Source of the DNA: Nemophila menziesii
Taxonomy: Eukaryota > Streptophyta > Magnoliopsida > Boraginales > Hydrophyllaceae
Direction: 5' to 3'
Length of the DNA stretch: 64,000 bases
Assembly: GCA_029959085.1 (NCBI GenBank)
Contig: JARWIR010000010.1
Location: 35,952,731 to 36,016,730 of the forward strand
Shown here one piece after another: positions 23,346 through 35,541 of the stretch. A model generated the notes under the pieces. That model saw only the letters and a list, made by a program, of their open reading frames with translations. It had not been told where the DNA came from and made no database searches. Both the position numbers and the translations under genes were made by a program. Position 1 is the stretch's first letter. Each line of letters begins with the position of its first letter.

Positions 23346-23409
23346 TGTTGTAAGTTTATTTCGTAAATCAACATATAATTTTTGAGATTACCGATTTACA
23401 ATCATTGTT

Positions 23410-23831
23410 TGTTAGTTTTACCAAAAGTTCTTATCAGATTTAAACCACAAAAATAATAGCAATAAAGAAAATGCAAAAAGATATAAAACACAAGAGATTA
23501 TCGTGGTTCGGCAAAGACTACATTCACGTTGAGCACCACAGTGAGTTGCTCGCTATACTATGAATCACAAATTACACCTCTGATCATTCGATTATCTCAA
23601 TATTACAAATTTTTAACTTCTACAATATATTTCAAGTATGAAATCCAAAATGTACAGAAAAAATATTAATCTCAACTTGTGGAAACAAGTCGCTAACACA
23701 ACATAACACTATAACACAATCTTTTATTGTATAAGACTGTTTTTCACAGAAACCCTAGTTTTGTCTGAGTACAGAGAACGAGAAAGAATGAGATAAGTAT
23801 TTCGAAAATGAATAAATAAATGAATGAACTG

Positions 23832-23833
<2 letters not shown>
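23410..23833. repeat. Copia-type LTR-like repeat, uninterrupted paralogue of 4878-6990
   Basis: Shares 'agcaataaag', 'cgtggttcgg', 'cacgttgagcacca' and 'taacactataacacaatctt' in the same order as 4878-4992 plus 6552-6800, but lacks the solo LTR. It shows the pre-insertion site (around 23520). Confidence 0.6.

Positions 23834-23917
<84 letters not shown>
23834..23917. repeat. (AT)n microsatellite, about 42 units
   Basis: An uninterrupted AT dinucleotide tract of 84 bases. Open frames crossing it on the minus strand (IYIYIY) are artefacts of the repeat. Confidence 0.98.
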
Positions 23918-23919
<2 letters not shown>

Positions 23920-24220
23920 ATTTGTGTCGTACAACCCATCGAAAATCAAATGCATATAGAGAGCTACATAAATAATTAGATCAAGATAATACAATATTGT
24001 ATTACTCAGTTTTTGTTTTATTTTATTTTGTAATTTAATTAATTTTCTTTTCATTTTCATTCTCTATCGCAACCCAACTTCAATTGGTGTGCTTAGCTTT
24101 ACAGTGTTCTTAATTGGTATCTCTTTTGTTGTTTTATAATGGCACTTCAAAAAATGAAATTAAGTAGGGATAATTTTTTAGAGTTACCTATCAGATCTAA
24201 TTTTTGATTTTTGGATGTCC

Positions 24221-24452
24221 AAAGTTTTAAAAGGGACAAATCAATACTTAAGGTTTTATTTTTGTGACTCTATTAATACGCACTGTTAGATTCTCCGTTA
24301 AATGCCACGTGACGTCTACGTGGTGAGTTGAAAATCGGTCACACACGCGCCACGTAGACACCACGTGACACTTAACAAAGAAACTGTCAACGGAAACTAA
24401 CAGAATACACAAATTGAAACTCTTGGTTTTGATTTGTCACTTTTTAAACTTT
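24221..24452. mobile_element. Palindromic MITE with CACGTG core
   Basis: The left arm (from 'aaagttttaaaagggacaaa') is the imperfect inverse of the right arm (ending 'gatttgtcactttttaaact'). Matching inner blocks include CTGTTAG...CCGTT and the GC-rich CCACGTGACGTCTACGTGG against CCACGTAGACACCACGTG. The centre is near 24337. CACGTG is a G-box for bHLH/bZIP factors. The true ends may lie further out (24170-24500), and no target duplication was settled. Confidence 0.65.
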
Positions 24453-24499
24453 AAATACTTAAAGTCAAAATTTAAAATGCTAAATACCTTTTTTTTTTT

Positions 24500-25600
24500 A
24501 ACAACAAAATGCTAAATACCTACATGTGTATTTTTTCAATTTTTTTTTTAGATGCGGAAGAAATTTCCGAAAACTACATAAAAAATTAACCTATACCAAA
24601 TCTAGAGAACTGATCTATCAAAGTTGACGTTGATTCGTGTTTCTTCATTGTCATGTGTATTTTTCCAATTAAGTAAAAGACGGATTATTTCCTCGTCCTC
24701 TCCCTTTAAATACTTTTCCATTAATACAAATAATGTAATATGTGGCACGAAAAAATAAAATAAAAAGTGTGCAACTAGTTTCCTTAATCTTATACTCCAA
24801 CTAATTTAAAATCAGTTAATGGTCAATGCAAAAAATCTGGTATGTGCTTGTGGTTGAGTTCAATATTATTAGTATAGTGGAGTAATACCTGATGGATCTC
24901 TCGAGACATTTCACATGGTTTATAGACTTTTTTAATGTCGACCTAATGTCCTAATGAAAGACTTTTCCAAGTAATGAATATTCAAAGGCTATATACTTAT
25001 AATTAGTATATTATTATTAAAAGTCCTAGGACGTGTAACGTTTTTTTTATTTGACCCAAAAAAAGTTTATAACTTTTCCATGTTTGTTTTACGGCATTCA
25101 GTTTAATAGTCATAATAGATGACGTATGAGTTTATTTGGATTCTTTAGTTATTTAATTCTTTTAATCCTCATTAAACACATAACAAGTAGGGTGGATCAG
25201 GATATGGCGGTTGTCTCCGGTTCTAAGAAACAGTGAGAAAATATTCGAATTTTTATTTAGCAAAAGCCCTTAAGAAAAATAGATTTTCGTTTTTATCCCC
25301 TAAGAATAAAATTCGTCCTTAAATCCTCTCTAAACTTTCGTAATTGTTCTAACTTTCCGTCCTTATAAGATCTATCCTAGATCCGTCTCTACATAAATAT
25401 TTTTTTAATTTTTATAATCTTTTACTCGACCAACCTGAGCCTAAGACAAATAAGGTGGTAATTTTTAGACCTTAAATCCAAAAAGATTCCAAAAAAAAAA
25501 AAATGGGATAGTTCCAGTTATAAGTATAAAATGACATACTTCTTCTAAGTATAGACCAAGCAAATCTTACGTCCAATTTAAGGCCTTTTGACACTTCTAC
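24500..25600. other. AT-rich intergenic DNA, nothing recognised
   Basis: No open frame with domain content, no clear repeat boundary and no RNA gene signals were seen. Confidence 0.5.
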
Positions 25601-26288
25601 CCCTTAATTAATCATTACTTTATTAAAAGAAAATTTGGAAAACAAAATAGAACAAAAACCCCACGGCGTGAAACCACACACAGTAGCACCTAAAACACAA
25701 ACTACTCAAAATTCTTTAATTTCATTCGAATTTCATATAGTTTTTGAAGCTAAAATAACAATCTAAGCTAGTAATATAAGAATATTAAGGAATTCATGCT
25801 AAAAAACTAGGTAATCATCACAATTCTTAAGTTTTTTTTCTAATTCGTTTTATTGTTTATTTTCTATAATTTTTTACGATTTTTTTAAATTCTGTTTTTG
25901 CAGTTGTTTTTATTTCATGATTCTTAATACTCGCCTATAGTCTTAGCTTTTAATTCACGTTTTTTGTTATTTTTTTCTATTGTGTTTATGCAAATTTTGA
26001 GAATGCAGTTGATTTCTTTGTGTTATGAGTTGCGTTTCGCGTTTATTATTCATCATATACTATTGATGATTCGTTTTTCACTTCAATGGAGTTGTGTTCA
26101 TCAAATTTGTGTTAATTTTGTTTAGTAATGTTGTGTATGTGTGATTTGAATTCATGAACATTCAAATAACTTACGTTTTTCATACATGTTTAGATATTAC
26201 ATATAGAGTTTTATATGCAGTTTTGCTGGTTAAATTGCAGTTGTTAACACTCAAACATTCTTTTCTGCGTCAACTACTTACAACAGTC

Positions 26289-26446
26289 TGCAACTACATT
26301 TTTGTAGTTGTACAACCACAAAATTGTAGTAGTACAACCACAGAAATGTAGTTGTACAACTACAAAAATGTAGTTGCACAACCACAGAAATGTAGTTGTA
26401 CAACTACAAGAATTGTAGTTGCACAATCACAAAAATGTAGTTGCAG
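26289..26446. repeat. Array of about six TGTAGTTGTACAACTACA palindromes
   Basis: Units of about 23-26 bases each carry the 18-base dyad TGTAGTTGTACAACTACA, perfect in at least two copies and with one or two changes in the others, separated by short A-rich spacers. It lies in the loop of the foldback element. A diverged relative occurs at about 26655-26685. Confidence 0.9.
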
Positions 26447-26769
26447 TATGTTGTAACAGTTTACACTTCCTGTTATATTCTAACTTTCTTGGTCTTGTTT
26501 TCCTTCGTTTATAAACATACTAATTCTACTTTTAAACACTTCGGATGGAGTCTACACAAAAACATGATGTATATCATGTGCATGTGTATTGGTTCGAATC
26601 TAATTTAATGGAATTTATTGAAACAGGTTCCCATTTATCACAACTAGTCCAACTCTACAACTACGTTAATGTAGTTGCAGAGCTGCAAAAAGTCATAAGA
26701 ATACTGCAAAAAAATTATACTTACGGTTTTTTATTTTGTTTTTACTAGATGATGAAGATTCCGTTAACC

Positions 26770-26862
26770 AGAACATGGAATTATACCAAATGTCGAGCAA
26801 CCAAACGAAGATGTCGTTATACCAAATGTTGATCAATCACCCAAAGATGACGTTTAGAGTAG
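26770..26862 (+). pseudogene. Short coding-like tail with two similar repeats
   Basis: One frame reads IIPNVEQPNEDV then VIPNVDQSPKDDV and stops at TAG. The two acidic repeats look like a protein tail rather than random AT-rich DNA. No start, no upstream domain and no family was recognised. It could be a captured host exon or a transposase remnant within the foldback element. Confidence 0.25.
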
Positions 26863-28011
26863 TTTGTGTATCATTTGGTTTTTATTACAATTTCTAGACT
26901 CTATTAGTAGTTTAATTTAGTGTTGTGTTATGAGTTGACTTTTTAAGTAACTTTTAAGACTAGTTTGTTTTGATGATGTAAAAATTTATATTTCAATATT
27001 TTAATTGTATTTGAATCTTTTTATACACATGTTGTTAAGTTTTTTTGAATATGTGTGATTGTTTGAACACATGATAGTTTAGTTTGGAACTTCAAAAAGA
27101 AGCTCAATATTGTTGGTCTGCAAGTACATTTTCGTACTTATGCACGTACGTTGTTGTATTTTAGGCTGCTGTAACAAAATCAAGTAGAAAAAATACATTT
27201 GAATGTTAAGAACTGCAATTTAACTAGCAAAACTGCATTATCAACGCTAAGTGTAATATCTAAACATGTATGAACCCGACATTTAAGTTATTGAATGGTC
27301 ATGAGTTCAAATCACATATACACAACATTACTAAACAAAACTAACAAAAATTCAATGAACACAACTCCATTGAAGTGTAAAACGAATCAACAGTAGTATA
27401 TGCTCAATAATAAACGCGAAATGCATCTCATAACACGAAGACATCAATCTCATTAGCAAAAACTGTGAAAAACAGTAGATAACGAAAAAAACAAAAATAT
27501 GAATTGATAGCTAAGATTATGAACGAGTATTAATAATCATGTAATAAAAACAACTGAAAAATAGGGTTAAAAAAATCACAAAAAATCATAGAATAAAAAC
27601 AAAAAAAATGAATTTGAAAAAATCTTAAGAATTGTGATGATTACCTTGTTTTTTAGCGTAAATTTCTTGATATTCTTAGATTAGAAGCTTAGATTGTTGA
27701 TTTAGCTTCAAAAACTATATGAAATTTGAGCAAAATTGAAGAATTTAAGCTAGTGTGTTTTAGGTGTTAGTGTGTGTGTGTTTATAGGAGAGAGAGAGCT
27801 GGACGTTTTATGGTTTTAAAAAGTGGTTATAAGCTTAATAACGTGTTAATTAAGTAGGATAGTATTTATATGGGATATATTTGGTACTAAATTGTATTAG
27901 ATGCCTAAATTTAGAAGTTTAATCCTATTTTAGGCCTAAAGTTGGAATTAAATAATTAAGTGGCCTAAACAAAGAAGCCTAATCCTACTTTAGGCCTAAT
28001 AATAAAATTAT

Positions 28012-28893
28012 GAGCCAATTGTTGATTGATGCCTCTTAAATAACTTATTTAGAAAAAGGTGCCTAGAATAAAATATTTATTGAAAACAGCCCCATCCCAA
28101 ATTACCTTTATAATTAACAATTAAAAAATAAGAAAAAAACTAATAAACACAAGCGCGTCCGTGAAATTTTTTTAAAATCGTCATAACTAATTTAAAAAAA
28201 TCAAAAAAAATTATATTTGGATAAATCAAATTAATATTTACGTCTATGATTTTTTTCGGAATAATCTGAATTTTTTGATTTTTTTTGATTTTTTTAATTT
28301 TTTTTTCCGCAGACACGAAATTTCATGTTTAAAACATGGAATTTCATGTTTATTTCACGGTTTAAAATATGGAATTCCGTGTCTGCGAAAAAAAATTTAA
28401 AAAAATTCAAAAAAATTCAAAAAAAAATTCATAGACGTAAATATTAATTTGCTTTATTCAAAAATACAATTTTTTTAATTTTCTGATTTTTTTTGAATTA
28501 GTTATGACGATTTTAAAAAAAAATTCACGGACGCGCGCGTGCGATGGAATTAGTAGTAGTAGGTGGTGGTGGTGGTGGTTGTGGTGGTGGAGGTGGTGAT
28601 TGTTGTGGTGGATGTAGTGGTGGTTACATACATGGTGGTTGTGGTGGTGGTTGTGGTGGTGGTGGTGGTGGTGGAGAAAAAAGTACCCTATTATTTGTTT
28701 AATATTTCAAAATTAACATTGTATTAAAATAAAATAATATATTTAATAATAAGGGTAGTAAAAGTATGGAAAATATAAAGGGGATGTTTTCTATAAATAT
28801 TTACTTCATTAGGCATTTTTTTATAAAATATTTTATTGAAGGCATAAAAGAACAATTAGATAGTTTAATGAGGACGTTATCAACAATAACCTC
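28012..28893. mobile_element. Mutator-like foldback element, copy 1, 9-bp target duplication TAAAATTAT
   Basis: Flanked by TAAAATTAT at 28003-28011 and 28894-28902. The ends pair as GAGCCAATTGTTGAT and GAGGTTATTGTTGAT. Inside is a long palindromic core that opens with GCGCGTCCGTGAAATTTT and closes with its reverse complement at about 28515-28535. The core is followed by a GGT-rich tract at 28561-28673. No transposase. A 9-bp duplication is characteristic of Mutator-like elements. Confidence 0.88.
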
Positions 28894-28902
28894 TAAAATT
28901 AT

Positions 28903-29640
28903 ATTTACAAACACTTAAAAAGAATTTAAATATATCAAGAATGTAAAAATAAAGCCCAAAAAAAAAAAGAACGGTTTGAGTTTTGAAAAAATTCTCAAAA
29001 CTCATAAAATTCAAATTTCTCCTTTTTTTTGGGTGCATTTTTTATCTGTAATTCAGTTAATGGGGGCATATTTTCCAATGTTAGTTTATAACACATGTAT
29101 ATTTCACATGATTTTGAGAATAAAAATAGATTTGGCTATGTCAAAATTTAACAGGACAAGTAGTGCAATTTTTACCCTAATCTTTATATGAACCTAATCC
29201 TCCATTACACTTAACATGCTCTTGCAGGAGGTCCCACGGATACAAGTTTGCAATTTTGTTGTGAGCACTAAAACAGATTTAATTATGTCAAAATTTAATC
29301 TAGGTAAAAAGTTCATCTTCTATTTACACATTAAATTATAAGTTATTCGATCTTCAAATCTTTCAATTTTAAATTTTCAGACTTTTATAATTAGAACAAA
29401 AGTAAGGTTAGATATTGTGATGAATCATAATATACCAGTGATATTTATCGTTATAGCGGTATCAAATGATTTAAAAGGAGAGAAGATATAGAGAAGATCG
29501 ACGACGATTATTGTAAAAAAAGGATAAAAAATGAAAGAACCAAATATATGGTGACTTTTATGAAGATGAGTAAATAATGGGTGTGGTGAAAGGGAATAAA
29601 AACAAACATAAGGGGTTCTTCGGCATTTTCTTTAAATAAT
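28903..29640. other. AT-rich intergenic DNA, nothing recognised
   Basis: No domain-bearing frame, repeat boundary or RNA gene was seen. Confidence 0.5.
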
Positions 29641-31330
29641 TATCTCTTTTAAATTTAAACTAAAAAATATTTATTAACAACTTATCATGCCCCATCAAGT
29701 GAAACTAGATCATAGACGTAAGCTTGGATTTATAAAGTGCGAAATCTTGATATGGAGAGACCTTTTGACATAATGTCAGCAAGTTGATCTAAGGTTGATA
29801 TGAAAGCACTCTTGTAGAGCCTCAGATGCTACTTTTTCATGGTAGCAAAGTGATCAATACTTTTTCATGGGAACAAAATGCACATCAATTTTGATGTGTT
29901 CAGTACGAGCATGGTAGACATGATTGATAGTAAGATGTGGCAGCAATGTTGTCAGCACCATAGGATATGAGGAGACCGATGATCAATTAATCTATTACTG
30001 ATCTGGGAGAGATTTCAACCAACAAAGTTCCGAGGTTGCGAAAGCAATTGCTCGATACTCAGCTTCCGTGCTGAAACAAGAAGTGGTATTTTGTATCTTT
30101 GTAGACCAGGTAATCAGCTCAATCTGAGTCTGAACATGAGTGAAGGCAACATTTGAAGGGGGTGGATGAAGACCATGCGAGACAGTTTCTTTGGGATACC
30201 TGAGAATGCGCTTGATCATGGACCAGTGAACATCAATTTCACTTTGCATAATTCATAAAATGACATGCTTTGTTGACATCAAAAGAAATATATAGATGAG
30301 TGATAGTTAAATACTAAAGAGCCCCTATTGTACTGCGATAGAGTGTAGGATCTGAGAATGGAATTTATTTAGATGTAGCAACGGGAATGGCAATAATGAA
30401 GAATCAGATTTGAAATTGAGAAACCAAGTTGAAAAATGTAAGTAGCCCATGGAGTGCGCACTCCATGCCTTGTGCAATTTACAGGTGTAATTCGAAAATG
30501 ATGGATAAACAAACCCGGATGTTTGAGCCATAAAATACCCTGTCGTGAAAATTTTTGTGAACAAAAAGCATTGTTGATATCGAGTTGTCAATTAGGCCAA
30601 TTCTAAGAGAGCAATATAAATGATGAGTCGAAAAGTTATTTTTTTACCCCATGGTTGAATATTTCGGTGAATTCAATACCTTTTTCTTGGATATTAACCT
30701 TTAATTGGTAACAAGACAGATTCGAAAAAATCTACTTGCATCCAACAATATTAGTGTTAGAGGTTAGGTGGCATCAATGTCCATACACCATTACCAATTA
30801 ATGCATTGTATATTTGTATTCGCTTCAGCATGCCAATGGAAAAATCTAGAAGTTTGAGAAAATAAGAAAGTTTAATGACAACAAAGGTAATAAAATTAGG
30901 CATGGTTTTTGACAGATGTGTATTAGCCTTTTCCTACACATCGAATATATATATAATATTCGATTTAGAAAGATTGCATTTACTATAACCAATGTGCATA
31001 TTCTTGTATGCATCAAATACATATTGAAGGGATTTTGTACTAGGCTATTTTTGTTTTGTTGCACCAAGATAAGTGTAGCAGAGGAAACCAAAAACATAGA
31101 ATGAATATGTGGGGAGGTGACAAATAGAGCAGGCAGGAGTGGGTAATATGTTTAATTATCAAGTAAACAACAATAGATCGAGAAGATTTCAAGCCAAAAG
31201 CGTTTTGTGGTGGAGTGAAACATTAGACCGAGACTATTTCAGTTATATGACGTAATACTCTTTTAGCTAAATCATTGTGTTCAGGTGTATGAGGACAAGA
31301 AATACGAATTGAATTCCACGTGACATAAGA
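29640..31330 (-). pseudogene. Decayed Ty1/copia retrotransposon fragment
   Basis: On the minus strand, 29995-30249 encodes a copia RNase H stretch (VHWSMIKRILRYPKETV, ITWSTK and CFSTEAEYRAIAFATSELCW), with the C-terminal YHAR-EHIKID block continuing at about 29800-29930. Near 31240-31330 an integrase piece (FRISCPHTPEHNDLAKRV) can be read. The pieces are in different frames with internal stops, and large parts of reverse transcriptase are missing. No LTRs were identified. It lies immediately downstream of the CNGC15 stop codon, in the same orientation. Confidence 0.8.
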
Positions 31331-31517
31331 TATACGATTATTGGTTTTTTTATACCAAATCCAAAAGTAATATTCTAATTAACAATAACATTTACATTTC
31401 CGATTTTCGAAACCACAATATTCGTATGATTTTCGGCACACATAATTTCATCCTTTAACAAAAATCGTATGATTTAATATTTAACCACTATCGCGATAAT
31501 AGAATTTGTTTTGCAAA

Positions 31518-34500
31518 TCATTCATCCTCCACGGAAAAATCCGGTTCAGCAGGTTTCTGCAATGAGTTCACTGCACTAGAATCCAATCCAGAATCCTTAT
31601 GATTTAACCTCTTTGCTGAAATAGCAGATCCGGAACCAGGTGAAAGCACATCAACATCTAACTGTCCATTCAGTTTCTTGTTTAGTAAAACGGCACTCTT
31701 TCGTCTTTTATACCTGCGCCACGCTGATTGAATAAAACACGCGGCCCATGTTCTCCATTGGTGCGAGTAAAATCTAAATTTATGTCTAAGTTGTTTGCTA
31801 TGTAGTCTTCGGAATTGTGAAGCAACAAATTTTAAATCCTCTGCTCGTAAAGCGAATCCTTCTACCTCGGAAACGGCTTTTACCGTACGAGTGGAGGACG
31901 GGAGTATGACGCTAGGTCGAGGGTCGAGCGCCCATGTTAGTAATTCCTCACCGCAAAAGTCACCAGGACCGATACGACATATGTTGAAGAATCCGGTTCG
32001 GCCACCATTTGTGGTGTGGGAATCGAGGTTTCCGCGGATTATGAAGAGCATTTCGTTTACCGGATCACCTTCGCGCACCACGCACGTGCATTCGGTGCAT
32101 AAAGCGGGTTTTAGCCGCTCACATATCGCATCTAACATTCTCTCGTCCATTTGATCAAACAATGGAACCTATTCATATCACAACACAATACATGAAAATC
32201 GGGTCTTAATGGAAATCGGGACTTAGTGAAAATCGGGTTTTAATTGGATGACTTACTCGTCGAACAAGGTCATAACATAAGTGGCGTTTGATATCTCTTC
32301 GGAGATCCAAAGGAAGTCCTTCGAGAAGAGATTCCTCATCAACTCCTCTAGTAGCTAACCATTTATATTGGTCGTACTTTCGCACAGATTCCCTCAATTC
32401 TTGAGGTAATTGCCTATGATGCATCCATTGCTCCGTATCCGTTCTCTTAATTCTCCATTCCTCTAATTTCACCGTCGTTGATTGAAGATACGTCTACAAG
32501 TATACAAGTATACAAGTATTGTATTTTAGTCAATTGCAATGTAGGTCATGTATATTATGCAAAAATTGCACTATAGGTCCAAAAACAAGAAACTTACTTG
32601 CATATTCCCAATAAGCAAGCCGAAGAGAACTAGACCAAGAGTAGCAACTATGATAGCAAAAACAATTTCTCCAACATAAGTGCTTGTTGAAAGATTTTGC
32701 CCAAGAGAACTATACAAAGAACAATAAACATCTATTAGTCAAAGATCAATAGATACGTGACACAAGAAACATTCATGATTCTTAACATGTCGTTAAATTT
32801 ACCTTAAATTCTTCAAACCCCACCATAGGCAATAAAAGTACTTGTTAAAGAACTTCGCAGAAGTAACATTTGCCGTTAAAGCGTCGCTATATATACCAAA
32901 AGGATAAGCGCTATTCTTCGGATCACATTGTTGTGTGATATGGCTAGACTCGAACCATGAGTTCCTACTTGGGATTTTAACCCTTCGGCAATCAAAGTAT
33001 CCGTATTGACAAGACGGCTTTTCAAGACGACAAATACTTCTCCAACATGCCTCTTGTCTTTCAATGGCGAGAAGGTACCAACATGCTCCTAAAACATGGC
33101 TAGCTAACATGTAAAGCATTAAGTTATAAGCGGCTCCTGCCCATGCTGTCTTGGTCACAACACCAGTAGCTTTAACGATTTGCGACGACAATGGAAAAAT
33201 GAGGAATAGTCTCGGGAGGTACTGAAAAATGATGAAAAATCGAAGGACGTTTTTCGTGTTTGCCATTGTGGAGCCTCTTAGATTTGGTATAATTCCCCAT
33301 ATTAGTACCTATAAAATGATAAATAAACAAAAACCTTAGAGTTATAAGTTATACCCCTAAAATTATGTTCTGCACGTGTAATAGCAGGGGCGGGAAGAGG
33401 AGCAGGAATTATTTTTTTCGACTTAATTACGCGGTAGGTCCTTATAGTGTGCTTACATTGCACTATAGGTCCCTATATTATGCGAAATTGCACTATAAAC
33501 AAAATTTACCCCTATATAAAAAGATTATATCATTAGCATATGACCCCAACCCCAGAAATACTCAGAGTCTTCCCTTGGCAACCCACTTTCAAAACTTAGG
33601 CTTATATTTATTTATTTATTTATATAAATATTTGGATTTTGCTCATGATAAAACATAAGTTATTTTTTTTATAGTATAGGGACTTGTAGTATAATAAATC
33701 CAAAGAAAACTTAACATCCGGACTTATAGTGCAACTTTCTCATGATATAGGGACATGAAGTGTAATTTTTGCATAATATAGGGACTTATAGTGCGATTCA
33801 ATCAGAAAAATATTCAACAAAAAATGCTGACTCTGCGCCGCAAAGCCTAGTGCAATTTTTGCATATTATGGGACCTATAGTGCAATTAAGTCAGAAAAAA
33901 AAATCTAACAAAAAATCCTAACTCAGTCCCTACTCCCTACCCACTATAGTGCAATTTTCGCATAATATAGGGACCTATAATGCAATTAGGACGGAAAGAA
34001 TATTCAACAAAGAATCCCGGCTCTGCTTCTACCCACTTTAAAGCAGATTTCACAAATTATAGGGACCTATAGTGCAATTAAGTCGGAAAAAAAATTCAAC
34101 AAAAAATCCTGGCTCCATCCTGCTCCTACGAGCATTTACCTTACATTATTACTTACGAGAAATATAAAGGATTAAATATGACGAACCTGAGGAAGCGGCA
34201 AAGCAGCAATAGTATCAATCCAGAAACTTTTTCTCAAATATCTTCTCGCTATTATACTAGAGTCAACAACAAGCTCTCCTCTCCCAAAAACACGAGAAGA
34301 CGGAGCCACATAAGCAGTACGTAACCGTACAAAAATTTGTATAATGTAGAAAACATCTGTTATTGATCTCACAAGTGTAAGTATAACCTCAAGTGTACTT
34401 CCAATATCTATGCACACATTTTCTTTAACTACTGGCAAGTAAAAAAACAGAGGATCCACAAATAAAGAAACTAAACACGCCACTAAAAATATCTTGTTCC

Positions 34501-34840
34501 ATCTACGAATAGTGGGTCCTCGAGGATCTAATATCTTTTGCTTCACTCTTTCGTAATCTTCTGAGAAGACTCGTAATAGAACTTTGGATTTTAATGATTT
34601 TCCGAGTCTCGTGTTCACTTTCTCGACCTTAGAACCTAAACTCGGTTGTTGAAATCTCGTCTCGTTAATCTTGTATTTGACTTTTACTTCATCATCGTCG
34701 TTAAGTAATGATTCAGGATCATCTTGAAATCTTAAAAAAAAAAAAAAAATCATTTTGTTTAGACTTGTTTTTCGAAAATGAAAATATGTAAACGAAATAT
34801 TGACACTTTACCTTACGGATTTGGAAGTACCATAAGCCAT
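31518..34840 (-). CDS. CNGC15: Cyclic nucleotide-gated ion channel 15-like (six coding exons, 692 aa)
   Basis: Exons in sense order: 34840-34812, 34730-34187, 33308-32803, 32709-32598, 32493-32257, 32168-31518. All introns are GT-AG, phases join, and the total is 693 codons with the stop. The start MAYGTSKSVR followed by FQDD and the end LQKPAEPDFSVEDE match the CNGC15 group. The protein has a cytosolic N-terminus, transmembrane segments S1-S6 from about residue 80 to 395, a pore loop with the GQN filter triad just after the exon 3/4 join (about 361-365), a cyclic-nucleotide-binding domain from about 477 with GDFCGEELLTW at about 545-555, and an IQ calmodulin-binding motif (FIQSAWRRYKRRK) from about 621. 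CNGC15 proteins are calcium channels; in legumes and Arabidopsis they act at the nuclear envelope or plasma membrane in calcium signalling. The gene appears intact. The very small first exon (29 nt) supports this start. Confidence 0.95.
32494..32597 (-). repeat. Intron 4 of CNGC15 carrying one copy of the intron 2 motif
   Basis: This 104-bp intron includes 'ttatgcaaaaattgcactat', the inverse of the TATAGTGCAATTTTTGCATAA motif that is tandemly repeated in intron 2 of the same gene. Confidence 0.7.
33420..34135. repeat. Tandem and inverted ~95-bp repeats inside CNGC15 intron 2
   Basis: Intron 2 (33309-34186) is 878 bp while the other introns are 81-104 bp. From about 33730 to 34130 it holds about four units of 93-99 bp, each with 'atatagggacctatagtgca' and 'tgcaatttttgcat' blocks plus 'ttcaacaaaaaatcc'. 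At 33430-33500 the same blocks occur in inverse orientation. The layout suggests a repeat-bearing insertion tolerated in the intron. Confidence 0.85.
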
Positions 34841-35541
34841 TGAGCTTGTAAAATCTTTCTTTGATGAGTTTACTAATCTGAATGTAATAAGCAAGACGAT
34901 TAATTTGAATATCTGAAGATATGAGGTGAATTAAAGAGGAAAATTGTTGTTTCACTAAAGGCAGATATCATGTGAAGATAGGGAAAGTAATTAACTAGTT
35001 GTGTATGACCATAAATTCAGATAAAACATGTGACCGATTTTTTCTATTTTAAGTATTTGCTGTCAAACTTTATCATTCTTTCTACTCAATCAATTCAGGT
35101 TAAGTTAGCACAAGACATCTGTTTTGCTATAGTAAATTAAATATGCGAGGAAAAAACACTAGGGAATCGTAACAACTCGATCCTAAGGGAGAAACTTTCT
35201 TTAAGGGGATGTTTTCTATTTGTGGATCGGATTTTAATTTTAAATATAGTGATGTATTTATAAGATTTACATTTATTTGAAATCCAGTAGTTAGTAACAT
35301 TTCTGCTAGGAGGTTTCGTATGTGCGAATAAGGTATAAGGGGGCCTGCTTTATTTCAGAGTAAAAAACATTTATCAAAAATAATTTTAGAATCGATAATC
35401 ACTTTCAATAAAACATATGACCTTTTCTTCTATTCAATAATATTGACTCTACTATATACCAAATCAGCATTAATCTAACCTGATATTTGCTAAATACCAC
35501 AAAAAAAAAAAAAAAGAGGGAGAGAGAGAGATTACCAGCAC

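Larger units (their letters stand above)
25640..27850. mobile_element. Large foldback element with ~0.6-kb inverted arms
   Basis: 26020-26230 is the imperfect reverse complement of 27230-27440; for example 'cttcaatggagttgtgttca' near 26082 pairs with 'tgaacacaactccattgaag' near 27356. The pairing extends outward through T-rich/A-rich stretches (25800-25990 with 27480-27660) to about 25640 and 27850. The ~1-kb loop contains a palindrome array (26289-26446), a short coding-like tail and a second weak dyad cluster at 27118-27165. No transposase is encoded, and the ends and target duplication were not resolved. Confidence 0.7.

Noticed and set aside
23724..24060. Two minus-strand open frames with long Ile-Tyr runs
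   Set aside because: They are translations of the (AT)n microsatellite.
26289..26446. Regularly spaced palindromic repeats resembling a CRISPR array
   Set aside because: Spacers are only a few A-rich bases, the repeats drift in sequence, and the context is a plant foldback element without cas genes.
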